64,000 nt of DNA from Kitasatospora papulosa (lineage in GTDB: Bacteria > Actinomycetota > Actinomycetes > Streptomycetales > Streptomycetaceae). Positions 34,752-42,919 of the stretch are shown here, in pieces (position 1 is the stretch's first letter; each line of letters opens with the position of its first letter). Under the pieces are notes generated by a model. It was not told the origin of the DNA. It worked only from the letters and a program-made list of their open reading frames with translations, and did no database searches. The translations under genes and the position numbers were made by a program. The DNA is taken from positions 186,001-250,000 of the forward strand of contig NZ_JNYQ01000004.1 of assembly GCF_000717245.1 (NCBI RefSeq), in the 5' to 3' direction.

Positions 34752-35783
34752 ATGCGCGTAGGAACATTCGTACTGGCGGCCCAGTTCCCGGGCCAGGGGC
34801 AGGGAGAGGCCCTGCACCGTGCCGTCAGGTCCGCGGAGGTCGCGGAGGAGTCGGGACTCGATTCCGTCTGGCTGGCGGAACACCACTTCGTGCCGTACGG
34901 GGTCTGCCCGTCCGCCACGACCCTGGCCGCCCTGCTGCTCGGCCGCACCCGCAGGATCCGGGTGGGCACGGCGGTGAGCGTGCTGCCGAACCAGCACCCG
35001 GTCGCGCTCGGCGAACAGGCCGCGCTGCTGCATCTGACCAGCGGCGGACGCTTCTCCCTGGGGGTCGGACGCGGTGGTCCGTGGGTCGATCTGGAGGTGT
35101 TCGGCGGCGGCCTCGACGCGTACGAGAAGGGCTTCCCCGAGGCCCTGGAGCTGCTGCTGGAGTGGCTGGACAAGCCACGGGTGGCCGGCGACGGGGAGCG
35201 CTACGGCTTCCGCGAGGTCGCCGTGGTGCCCCGGGCCGACGAGCTCCTCGGGGACGGTCCGGCGGGCCCCGAGGTGGTCGTCGCCTGCACGTCGCCGAAA
35301 AGCGTGGAACTCGCCGCTGAGAAGGGTTTGCCGATGCTCCTCGGGATGCACTGCGGCGACGAGGAGAAGGCCGACATGGTCGCTCTGTGGCGATCGGCCG
35401 CCCGGAGGGCCGGTCAGCCGGCGGAGGTCGCGGAGCGGGTAGCACATGTGTCCGCAGGGGTGGCGCAGATCGCCGACCGCCCCGCCGACGCCGTGGAGAC
35501 GCTCGTGAAGGCGATGCCGGGGTGGCTGCGGCAGGGGCTCGACGCCCATGTGACGATCGACGGCCGCCACCGGGTGATGCGGGACCCCGTCGCGTACACG
35601 GAGTTCCTGTGCGGCCTGCACCCGGTGGGTCCGCCCCGTCTCGCCGCGGACCGGCTGGCGGCCACGGCGGAGCGCACGGGCATCACCCGCTTCGCCCTCA
35701 TGGTGGAGGGCTCGGGCGATCTCGCGGCGACGGAGACGAATGTGCAGCGGCTGGGCGAGGAAGTGCTGCCGTTGCTGGAGTGA
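34752..35783 (+). CDS. LLM-class flavin-dependent oxidoreductase (luciferase-like)
   Basis: 343 residues from the ATG at 34752 with a TAAGGAGG ribosome site 9 bp away. The bacterial luciferase-like fold is clear: GLDSVWLAEHHFVPYGVCPSA (substrate pocket), LGRTRRIRVGTAVSVLPNQHPVALGEQAALL, GRFSLGVGRGG and late HVSAG... It probably uses F420 or FMN, as many actinobacterial members do. The substrate is unknown. Expressed alone. Confidence 0.88.
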   Translation: MRVGTFVLAAQFPGQGQGEALHRAVRSAEVAEESGLDSVWLAEHHFVPYGVCPSATTLAALLLGRTRRIRVGTAVSVLPNQHPVALGEQAALLHLTSGGRFSLGVGRGGPWVDLEVFGGGLDAYEKGFPEALELLLEWLDKPRVAGDGERYGFREVAVVPRADELLGDGPAGPEVVVACTSPKSVELAAEKGLPMLLGMHCGDEEKADMVALWRSAARRAGQPAEVAERVAHVSAGVAQIADRPADAVETLVKAMPGWLRQGLDAHVTIDGRHRVMRDPVAYTEFLCGLHPVGPPRLAADRLAATAERTGITRFALMVEGSGDLAATETNVQRLGEEVLPLLE

Positions 35784-35804
35784 CCCGTTCACGCTGATGG
35801 TCCT

Positions 35805-35828
35805 GGTGGTGCGGTGGTGCGGTGGTGC
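35805..35828. repeat. Three tandem copies of GGTGGTGC
   Basis: An 8-bp unit three times in a row, 21 bp after the LLM gene stop. An 8-bp inverted repeat (35833-35840 with 35873-35880) follows and may act as a terminator. Confidence 0.7.
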
Positions 35829-35888
35829 GGGAGCTGCCGCCCCGGAGCCAGTTGCACCTCCCGCGGCCCGAAGCGGCAGCGGAAGCGT

Positions 35889-36281
35889 TCAGCAGTCCCG
35901 TAGTTCGGGCGACTGGTTGAGCAACTGGCCCCTCACCGAGGTGAATCGGGCAAGGCGCTCGTCGACCGAGGCGTCCAGCGGGAACACCGCGACGCGGTGG
36001 CAGTTCTGGAATGCCAGGCGCACTCCGAAGTGCCGTTGCAGCGCGCCGCGTATCGCATCACTCGCGAGCGCACGCAGCAGCTGACCACGTGCCTGCTCGT
36101 CCGGCGGCGGCGTCTGGTTGTCGGCGAACTGTCCGCCGTCGACCTTCAGCTGGGCCACCAGAGAGCTGATCATCTCCCATGCGTAGGGCAGGGAGGTCCG
36201 GACGCAGTCGACGAAGTCGGCTTCGTCGACCTCGCCTCGCTCGGCCTGTTCCAACAGCGCCGGTGAGACGTCGAGCGACAT
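35889..36281 (-). CDS. SCO5389 family protein, unknown function
   Basis: 130 residues from the ATG at 36281 (MSLDVSPALLEQAERGEVDE). It is a highly conserved actinobacterial small protein: SLPYAWEMISSLVAQL, the NQTPPPDEQARGQLLRALASDAIRGAL block, then HFGVRLAFQNCHRVAVFPL. No membrane segment or known catalytic motif. It is divergent from nucS, a constant neighbour in Streptomyces, which suggests but does not prove a link. Confidence 0.8.
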   Translation of the reverse strand: MSLDVSPALLEQAERGEVDEADFVDCVRTSLPYAWEMISSLVAQLKVDGGQFADNQTPPPDEQARGQLLRALASDAIRGALQRHFGVRLAFQNCHRVAVFPLDASVDERLARFTSVRGQLLNQSPELRDC

Positions 36282-36538
36282 GGGTTCTCCTCTCGCGACC
36301 CCGGCAGGTGGCCGGGGCCTTACGGGCAGGGCAGGACGGCGACGCTGCGTACACAGACGACGACCTCCTGCTTCCACGGTAAGGGCGCAGTCCAGGCCGC
36401 ACCAGGAGATTGGGAACACAACCGGCCAATAACGAACGGTCGCAAAGAGGGGCAAGCCCGATCCGTGGGTGTGGAGGGGCGGCCGGGAGGGACCCGCGAA
36501 TCGCGTGGACCGCGAATCGTCGAGTAGCGTTGCCGACC

Positions 36539-37210
36539 ATGCGTCTCGTCATCGCCCGTTGCTCCGTCGACTACGCGGGCCGGCTCACCGCCCACCTGCC
36601 CTCCGCCCCCCGTCTGATCCTGGTGAAGGCGGACGGCAGCGTCTCGATCCACGCCGACGACCGGGCGTACAAACCTCTCAACTGGATGTCCCCGCCGTGC
36701 ACCCTGAAGGAGGGCGCCGATGAGAACGAGGGCGTCTGGACCGTGGTGAACAAGGCGGGCGAGAAACTGATCATCACGATGGAGGAGATCCTCCATGACT
36801 CGTCCCACGAGCTGGGTGTCGACCCGGGGCTCATCAAGGACGGGGTGGAGGCTCACCTCCAGGAGCTGCTCGCCGACCGCATCGAGACGATCGGTGAGGG
36901 TTACACCCTGATCCGCCGCGAGTACCCGACCGCGATCGGCCCGGTCGACATCCTCTGCCGGGACGCGGACGGCGCGACGGTGGCCGTGGAGCTGAAACGC
37001 CGGGGCGACATCGACGGCGTGGAGCAGCTGACCCGCTATCTGGAGCTGCTCAACCGCGATCCGCATCTGGCTCCGGTCCGGGGTGTGTTCGCGGCGCAGG
37101 AGATCAAGCCGCAGGCCCGGGTGCTGGCGACGGACCGCGGGATCGGGTGCCTGGTGCTCGACTACGACGCGATGCGCGGGATCGAGGACGACAAGCTGCG
37201 GTTGTTCTGA
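36539..37210 (+). CDS. nucS: Mismatch-specific endonuclease NucS/EndoMS
   Basis: 223 residues from the ATG at 36539. The N-terminal DNA-binding/dimerisation beta domain includes NWMSPPCTL. The C-terminal PD-(D/E)XK nuclease has GPVDILC (Asp137), VAVELKRR (Glu151, Lys153) and the helix GVEQLTRYLELL. The last residues (DDKLRLF) form the sliding-clamp-binding tail. It cuts mismatches in organisms lacking MutS/MutL, as Actinobacteria do. Monocistronic with a strong terminator. Confidence 0.94.
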   Translation: MRLVIARCSVDYAGRLTAHLPSAPRLILVKADGSVSIHADDRAYKPLNWMSPPCTLKEGADENEGVWTVVNKAGEKLIITMEEILHDSSHELGVDPGLIKDGVEAHLQELLADRIETIGEGYTLIRREYPTAIGPVDILCRDADGATVAVELKRRGDIDGVEQLTRYLELLNRDPHLAPVRGVFAAQEIKPQARVLATDRGIGCLVLDYDAMRGIEDDKLRLF

Positions 37211-37247
37211 CACGCGGCGGCGCCACGGACTCCCCCGGGGCGCCACG

Positions 37248-37301
37248 GACACGGAATCCCCCGGTGGGCCCGGATCCGGGCCCACCGGGGGATTCCGTGT
37301 C
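37248..37301. terminator. Perfect 54-bp palindrome, bidirectional terminator
   Basis: Two 27-bp arms match without a break, meeting at GGATCC. It lies between nucS (ends 37210) and the convergent P-loop gene (stop at 37302). Two direct copies of CGCCACGGAC lie just before it (37221 and 37241). Confidence 0.85.
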
Positions 37302-39782
37302 TCAGGTGGTCGTCGTGGTGCCGGGGGTCTCCTGGCCCGTCCCGTCGACGGTCGCCGAGGCGGTCGCCGATTCGGCCGGTCCGCTGGCGGAGTTGGAGGT
37401 CTCCGGTTCCGTCGTGGGGTCCGAGGGAGTGGGTTCCGAGGGGGTCGGGTCCGTCGGGGTCGGATCCGTGGGCGTCGGCTCGGTGGTGGGCGGGGTGGTC
37501 GTCGGCTTCGTCGGCCGGTCCGTCGGGGTCGGGTCCCCTGAGGTCGGCCGGCTGCTGGGGCCGTCGCTGGACGGTGTGCCCGAGGACGGGCTCTCGCCGG
37601 GCTCGGACGTCCCCGGGGAGGGCGTCGCGCTGCCGGACGGAGTGGCCTGGCCCGATGTGCCCGGAGAGGGGGAGCCGCCGCCGGCCGTGCCCGCCTCGGT
37701 GGTCGGGTCGCCGGCCGGCTCGTCCGCGGGGATGCCGTTCTCGCCGTCGTCCTCGTCCGCCGACTGTTCGGTCGTGACGCTCTGTCCTTCCGGGTCCTCG
37801 CTGCCGGAGGTGGCTCCCAGGGTCACCACCGTGCCGAGGACGGCCGCCAGCAGCGCTCCCGCGCCCACCGCGACGAGGTTGCGCCGCGCACCGCGGAGGA
37901 TTCCCACGCCCCCGGCGGCCGCACGGGCGGGCGGCGGGGGCTGATGGGTGATCAGGGTCGAGGACGTGTCGGCCAGCCGGGGGAAGAGCGGCTTGGGCCC
38001 GGGGGTTCCGCCGGGCGGTGAGGCAGGCTCGTCGTGGCGCGGGACCACCGGCACGTCGTCGGCCGCGAGGGTACCGATCACCGGTTCGCCGGAGCGGTCC
38101 GCGACGAGGGCGAGCGCCCGGCGCCCGGCCACCGCACCGGCCTTGTCGGCGAGCGCGCCGCGCATCCCCACGGACGTCTCCAGCTCCGCGCGGGCCCGGT
38201 CCAGATGGCCGGTGCAGAGCGCGAGGACACCGAGCTCGTGGTGGAAGTACGCCTCCTCCGCCACCTCGCCCGCGATCCGTGCGGCCTCCTGCCCGGTCCT
38301 GAGGGCCTTCTCCCAGGCACCCCACTGCATCCCCGCGGCGAACGCCGGAGCGGCGCTGCGGGCCAGCAGGACGGCCACACTCGCCTGTCCGGGCGCCTCG
38401 CCCGGGACGAGACACGTCATCGAGGCGAGCATGGCGTCCGACTCGGCGACCGCGCGTTCCGGGGTGACGGAGGGATGCCCCGCCCACCACGCGTAGTGCT
38501 GGGCGGCGCTGCGGGCGTGCGCCTCCGCGCTCTCGTCGTAGCCGCTCGCCTCCAGCTGGGTCAGGACACCGGCGGCCAGCCGGTAGCGGGGGCCCGCCGG
38601 GGAGAGCAGACCGCAGAGGGCGAGTTCGCCCAGGGCGGCGTCGGCATGGGTGTCGCCCACGAGCGCCGGCAGGTGCGCCTGGTGCGGCACCTCGCCACCG
38701 AGGGCGACGGCGAAGCGCAGGGTCTCGCGGGCGGCCTCGCTCAGCCGGGAGGCGAGCAGGGCGGCGGGCGCCGCGCCCTCGCCGAGGCTGGGCAGCGGGA
38801 GGACGGCCGGCTCCGCCCGGCCGAAGGGCGCGTCGCCGGGTTCCTCGTCGTGGACGTCGAGCGGGTCCTGTCCGGCGCGCAGGTCGTCGCGCTGGCGCAG
38901 CAGGGCACCCGCCTGGACGAAGCGCAGCGGCAGCCCCTCCGACTCGAACCAGAGGTCTCCCGCCCAGTTCGCCTCCTCGTCGGTGAGCGCGCGTTCCACG
39001 ACGTGCTCCATGAGCTCGATCGAGGCGCTGCGGCCGAGGCCGGTGAGGAAGACCTCCTCGAGGTTCGCGTCGGCCGCGGGCGACGGCACGTCGGGCGTCG
39101 TGGCGAACAGGAACGCGCACTCCGGGGTGGCGTCCAGCAGTTCCTGGAGGGCGGCACCGCCCAGTTCCAGGTCGTCGACGACGACCACGGCACCGACACC
39201 GTGGACGAGGGCGAGGAGGCCCTCGCGGTCGGGGCGGTGCAGCGGAGCGCTGTGGACGGCCTCGAACAGCCCGTACAGCAGCTCCGAGGCGGTCCGCTTG
39301 TACCCGGAGAGGCGTACGACCCCGTCGGGGGCCAGATCCGCGCAGTCGGCCGCCACGGCGTCCAGCAGGGCGGTGCGGCCGGAACCGGCCGGTCCGGTGA
39401 GGCACACCGAGCGACCGCGGGCGAGCAGCCGTACCAGCCGCTCGCGCTCGTCCCGGCGTTCCAGGAGGGGCATCTGCGGCGCCGGCGGTCCCGCGGGGAC
39501 GGGGGGCGCGGCGGCACGCTCGCGCTCCACCCGCCGGGCGGCGGTGTGCCGTACGGGCGCGTCGGGCCGCTCGCCCGGGCGGCAGGGTTCGATCTCGCTG
39601 CCGTCGACCGGGTTGACGGTGAGCAGGAAGTCGCCCGATATCAGCTGCACCGTGCGCGACTGCTGCGGTGTCTGGTGCCCGAAGTCGGGCGTCAACGGGT
39701 CGCGGGACTGCCGTCGCCGCGTCCCGTCGTCACCGGAGTGGTCGTCGCCGTACTCTTCCGGTCCGCGGTTGGTCGGGTCCAT
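37302..39782 (-). CDS. P-loop ATPase with transmembrane helix and extracellular Thr/Pro-rich tail
   Basis: 826 residues. A disordered N-terminus of about 100 residues leads into an AAA/STAND-type NTPase: Walker A GPAGSGRT (130-137), a probable Walker B VVVVDDLELGG, helical winged segments and TPR-like helices (residues about 430-560). One transmembrane helix (about 636-657, NLVAVGAGALLAAVLGTVVTLGA) follows. A 169-residue Ser/Thr/Pro/Glu-rich tail with repeated DPTPTDPTP units ends the protein outside the membrane. A cytoplasmic ATPase joined to an outer stalk suggests a membrane signal receiver or a wall anchor. Function is unknown. Confidence 0.8.
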   Translation of the reverse strand: MDPTNRGPEEYGDDHSGDDGTRRRQSRDPLTPDFGHQTPQQSRTVQLISGDFLLTVNPVDGSEIEPCRPGERPDAPVRHTAARRVERERAAAPPVPAGPPAPQMPLLERRDERERLVRLLARGRSVCLTGPAGSGRTALLDAVAADCADLAPDGVVRLSGYKRTASELLYGLFEAVHSAPLHRPDREGLLALVHGVGAVVVVDDLELGGAALQELLDATPECAFLFATTPDVPSPAADANLEEVFLTGLGRSASIELMEHVVERALTDEEANWAGDLWFESEGLPLRFVQAGALLRQRDDLRAGQDPLDVHDEEPGDAPFGRAEPAVLPLPSLGEGAAPAALLASRLSEAARETLRFAVALGGEVPHQAHLPALVGDTHADAALGELALCGLLSPAGPRYRLAAGVLTQLEASGYDESAEAHARSAAQHYAWWAGHPSVTPERAVAESDAMLASMTCLVPGEAPGQASVAVLLARSAAPAFAAGMQWGAWEKALRTGQEAARIAGEVAEEAYFHHELGVLALCTGHLDRARAELETSVGMRGALADKAGAVAGRRALALVADRSGEPVIGTLAADDVPVVPRHDEPASPPGGTPGPKPLFPRLADTSSTLITHQPPPPARAAAGGVGILRGARRNLVAVGAGALLAAVLGTVVTLGATSGSEDPEGQSVTTEQSADEDDGENGIPADEPAGDPTTEAGTAGGGSPSPGTSGQATPSGSATPSPGTSEPGESPSSGTPSSDGPSSRPTSGDPTPTDRPTKPTTTPPTTEPTPTDPTPTDPTPSEPTPSDPTTEPETSNSASGPAESATASATVDGTGQETPGTTTTT

Positions 39783-39982
39783 CGTCTAAGTCCCCCAGAC
39801 GCGCAGCGCGCTGTTGCCCTTCCGGCCTCACACGCCCCGCTGTCGCTTCCGGTCCGGTGTCCGCCAGTGGGTCCTCGTCTATCAGCAGACGGCCGAACCC
39901 TAAACCTTCGCACAGTATCTACGAACGGGCGGGGGGCCGCGCCGCCCCTGACATCACGTTCTCGTGAGGATTGTGCGTGTAT

Positions 39983-40019
39983 CGCCCGTCCGGGGGCGTA
40001 CGCGGGGCCCGTACGGGCG
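39983..40019 (-). terminator. Probable stem-loop after STAS gene
   Basis: CGCCCGT/ACGGGCG outer arms with extra inner pairing, starting 4 bp past the stop at 40023. Confidence 0.45.
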
Positions 40020-40022
40020 GAT

Positions 40023-40346
40023 CTAGACGCGTGGCAGGGAGTCCGCGGCGAGCCCGCCCTCGATGGCCAGGATCCGGTGCAGTCGCGTCGCCACGAGCAG
40101 ACGCTGCATCTGCGGCGGGACACCGCGCAGCACCAGCCTCCGGCCGGCCCGGCCGGCTCTGCGGTGCGCCCCCATGATGACGCCGAGTCCGGTGGCGTCC
40201 CACGAGTCGAGCTCGGTCAGGTTCAGCACAAGGTCGCCGGCGCCGTCGTCGACGGCCGAATGCAGGACCGTACGGGCGTCCGCCGCGCTTCGGACGTCGA
40301 GGCGGCCCCCGACGACCAGCTCGGCGTGGTCGCCCCTGATATGCAT
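40023..40346 (-). CDS. STAS-domain anti-sigma-factor antagonist-like protein
   Basis: 107 residues from the ATG at 40346, with GGGGAG upstream. The STAS fold is clear: HAELVVGGRLDVRSAADARTVLHSA, then LNLTELDSWDATGLGVIMGAHRRA. In SpoIIAA/RsbV the loop reads D-S-S/T-G with the Ser phosphorylated; here it is D50-A51-T52-G53, so the phospho-acceptor is Ala. It may therefore act without kinase control, or use Thr52. No anti-sigma partner gene is adjacent. Confidence 0.85.
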   Translation of the reverse strand: MHIRGDHAELVVGGRLDVRSAADARTVLHSAVDDGAGDLVLNLTELDSWDATGLGVIMGAHRRAGRAGRRLVLRGVPPQMQRLLVATRLHRILAIEGGLAADSLPRV

Positions 40347-40534
40347 ATGCGCTCCCCGGAAGTACTCCGCAGCAAGTCTGTCTGCCTGTATGTGTCGCTT
40401 TCTGTCCCTGCCACAACTGACTGCCGCAGCGACAGGTAAGTTGCCGTCTGTAAGCGAACCGATACCGAATTCACCCCGAGGGGTGAAAGAGGTCCGCCGG
40501 TCCCCGTCGGATCCCGCACCTGTCGGTGCCGGAT

Positions 40535-40585
40535 CCCGGGACCCCGGGTCTGATTGACGGCGCATCAGACAGCCCGGGGCCCCGG
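40535..40585 (-). terminator. Stem-loop terminator after hbd
   Basis: A long stem (40535-40554 with 40564-40585) with one mismatch and a 3-nt bulge around a 9-nt loop, directly past the stop at 40592. Confidence 0.7.
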
Positions 40586-40591
40586 TCGTGA

Positions 40592-41440
40592 TCAGTAGGT
40601 GTAGAAGCCCTGCCCGCTCTTGCGCCCGATGTCACCTGCATCGACCATCCGGCGCATCAGCTCCGGGGCGGCGAACTTCTCGTCCTGGGATTCGGTGTAG
40701 ATGTTGCCGGTCGCGTGCAGCAGGATGTCCACGCCGGTCATGTCCGCCGTGGCGAGCGGTCCCATGGCGTGGCCGAAGCCCAGCTTGCAGGCGGTGTCGA
40801 TGTCCTCGGCGGAGGCGACACCCGACTCGTACAGCTTGGCCGCCTCGACGACCAGCGCCGAGATCAGCCGGGTGGTGACGAAGCCCGCGACGTCACGGTT
40901 GACGACGATGCAGGTCTTGCCCACCGACTCGGCGAACTCCCGTGCGGTGGCCAGGGTTTCGTCACTGGTCTTGTACCCGCGCACCAGCTCGCAGAGCTGC
41001 ATCATCGGGACGGGCGAGAAGAAGTGCACGCCGACGACCCGCTCCGGGTGCTCCGTCACGGCCGCGATCTTGGTGATCGGGATGGCGGAGGTGTTGGAGG
41101 CGAGGACGGCGTCCTCGCGTACGACCTTGTCGAGGGTGCGGAAGATCTCGTGCTTGACCTCGAGCTTCTCGAAGACGGCCTCGACGACGACGTCCGCGTC
41201 GGCCACGGCGTCGAGGTCGGTGGTCGTGGTGATCCGGGCGAGCGCGGCCTCCGCGTCGGCCGCCTCCAGCTTGCCCTTGGCGACGAACTTGCCGTAACTG
41301 GCCTCGATGCCGCCACGCCCGCGGGCCAGTGCCTCGTCCGTGACATCACGCAGCACCACGTCCCAGCCCGCCTGGGCGGAGACCTGCGCGATACCGGACC
41401 CCATGAGTCCGGCGCCGATGACGGCGAGCTTCCTGGCCAC
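40592..41440 (-). CDS. 3-hydroxybutyryl-CoA dehydrogenase
   Basis: 282 residues from the GTG at 41440 (VARKLAVIGAGLMGSG), the usual length, with GGGGTG upstream. Rossmann motif GAGLMGSGIAQV, catalytic His in VGVHFFSPVPMM and the C-terminal helical domain (NRDVAGFVTTRLISAL, DTACKLGFGHAMGPL) are intact. It reduces acetoacetyl-CoA or oxidises 3-hydroxybutyryl-CoA with NAD(P), the step after the thiolase at 23322. Monocistronic. Confidence 0.92.
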   Translation of the reverse strand: MARKLAVIGAGLMGSGIAQVSAQAGWDVVLRDVTDEALARGRGGIEASYGKFVAKGKLEAADAEAALARITTTTDLDAVADADVVVEAVFEKLEVKHEIFRTLDKVVREDAVLASNTSAIPITKIAAVTEHPERVVGVHFFSPVPMMQLCELVRGYKTSDETLATAREFAESVGKTCIVVNRDVAGFVTTRLISALVVEAAKLYESGVASAEDIDTACKLGFGHAMGPLATADMTGVDILLHATGNIYTESQDEKFAAPELMRRMVDAGDIGRKSGQGFYTY

Positions 41441-41671
41441 GATCCGCACCCCAATCTTCTCAGTTCTGCACATGCTCTCCGGCGGAGGTTAGTACCCGTG
41501 AGGGTCCGTGAGGCCCCGAAGAGATGCGCGTCACGTCTCACATGACGGACATCACACCGTCCACCGTCACGCGGCGGCGCGCCGCGCGCAGTTGAGGACG
41601 GCCGACGGATCCGCCTGTGACGGTCGGCACGCGGGTCCTCCACGGGGCCGGGGCGTAACTAGGCTGGCCCC

Positions 41672-42244
41672 ATGGTCAATCTGACGCGCATCTACACCCG
41701 TACCGGCGACAAGGGCACCACCGCCCTCGGCGACATGAGCCGGACCGCCAAGACCGATCTGCGGATCTCCGCCTACGCCGACGCCAACGAGGCCAACGCC
41801 GTGATCGGTACGGCGGTCGCGCTCGGGAACCTCTCCGAGGACGTCGTGAAGGTCCTGGTCCGGGTGCAGAACGATCTCTTCGACGTGGGTGCGGACCTGT
41901 GCACGCCGGTGGTGGAGAACCCGGAGTACCCGCCGCTGCGGGTGGAGCAGTCCTACATCGACAAGCTGGAGGCGGACTGCGACACCTTCCTGGAGGAGCT
42001 GGAGAAGCTCCGCAGCTTCATCCTTCCGGGCGGCACCCCGGGGGCGGCGCTGCTGCACCAGGCCTGCACGGTCGTCCGGCGGGCCGAGCGGTCCACCTGG
42101 GCGGCGCTGGAGGTCCACGGGGACGTGATGAACGCCCTGACGGCCACGTATCTGAACCGTCTCTCCGACCTCCTGTTCATCCTCGCCAGGACGGCGAACA
42201 AGGAGGTCGGGGACGTGCTGTGGGTTCCCGGCGGCGAGCGCTGA
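41672..42244 (+). CDS. PduO-type cob(I)alamin adenosyltransferase
   Basis: 190 residues. It has the PduO signature TRIYTRTGDKGTTALGD near the start, then RISAYADANEANAVIGTAVAL and the C-terminal NRLSDLLFILARTAN. It transfers the adenosyl group of ATP to corrinoid, making adenosylcobalamin for IcmA and methylmalonyl-CoA mutase. It ends next to the convergent membrane protein gene. Confidence 0.93.
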   Translation: MVNLTRIYTRTGDKGTTALGDMSRTAKTDLRISAYADANEANAVIGTAVALGNLSEDVVKVLVRVQNDLFDVGADLCTPVVENPEYPPLRVEQSYIDKLEADCDTFLEELEKLRSFILPGGTPGAALLHQACTVVRRAERSTWAALEVHGDVMNALTATYLNRLSDLLFILARTANKEVGDVLWVPGGER

Positions 42245-42802
42245 TCAGCGTCCGGCTCCGGCGCGGCTCTTCGGCTCCCGCTTGGGGAAGAGCGTGTAGC
42301 CGCCGGCGACGAGCAGGTTGATCCCGATCACCCAGAGCATCTTCTGCTGCCACATGTGCAGCGAGCCGGTGTCGCCGTCCCCGCCGACGTACCAGGCCGC
42401 CGCCTGGAGCAGGGCGATGGCCGTCACCGCGGCCACCGTCCAGCGGGCCGCGACGCGCCACTCGTGTGCGGCGCGGGCCATGCCGTACCTGGGGGGCTTC
42501 ACCGGGGGCGGGCCGCCGCCGAAGCGGTGGGCGACCCTGGCGTCGACCCACTTGACGGTGGAGTGGCCGAGTCCGACGGTGAAGCCGATGTAGACGGCTG
42601 CCAGGCCGTGCCTCAGGCCCGGCTCGGCGCCGTTCTTCAGGTCGACGGCCGTCACCACGAGCAGGACGACCTCCAGCAGGGGCTCGCACAGCAGCACGGC
42701 CGCGCCCAGCCGGGGCTTCCGCGCGACGTACCGCAGCGCGAGTCCGGCTGCCAGCAGCACCCAGAAGCCGACCTCGCAGAGCACGATCAGCGTGACGATC
42801 AC
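42245..42802 (-). CDS. Integral membrane protein, unknown
   Basis: 185 residues from the GTG at 42802 with GGAGAAGGA directly before it. About five hydrophobic helices are seen (VTLIVLCEVGFWVLLAAGLAL; AAVLLCEPLLEVVLLVVTAV; LAAVYIGFTVGLG; WTVAAVTAIALLQAAAWYVG; MLWVIGINLLVAGGYTLF). The loop KWVDARVAHRFGGGPPPVKPPRYG is conserved-looking. It is divergent from the chiS kinase. I do not recognise a function. Confidence 0.75.
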   Translation of the reverse strand: MIVTLIVLCEVGFWVLLAAGLALRYVARKPRLGAAVLLCEPLLEVVLLVVTAVDLKNGAEPGLRHGLAAVYIGFTVGLGHSTVKWVDARVAHRFGGGPPPVKPPRYGMARAAHEWRVAARWTVAAVTAIALLQAAAWYVGGDGDTGSLHMWQQKMLWVIGINLLVAGGYTLFPKREPKSRAGAGR

Positions 42803-42919
42803 GGTCCTTCTCCTTCCGGTCCCTCCAGACTCCCTCCCGGACGGCGCCGGATCGTCGTCGGCGGTGACGAGACGGGACTGCATCCTTCGATGTAGCCGCA
42901 CCTCACCCCGGGTACGGAC

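Noticed and set aside
37162..39405. 747-residue reverse frame over the P-loop gene
   Set aside because: Arg/Pro/Gly-rich shadow; the other frame has the Walker motif and membrane helix.
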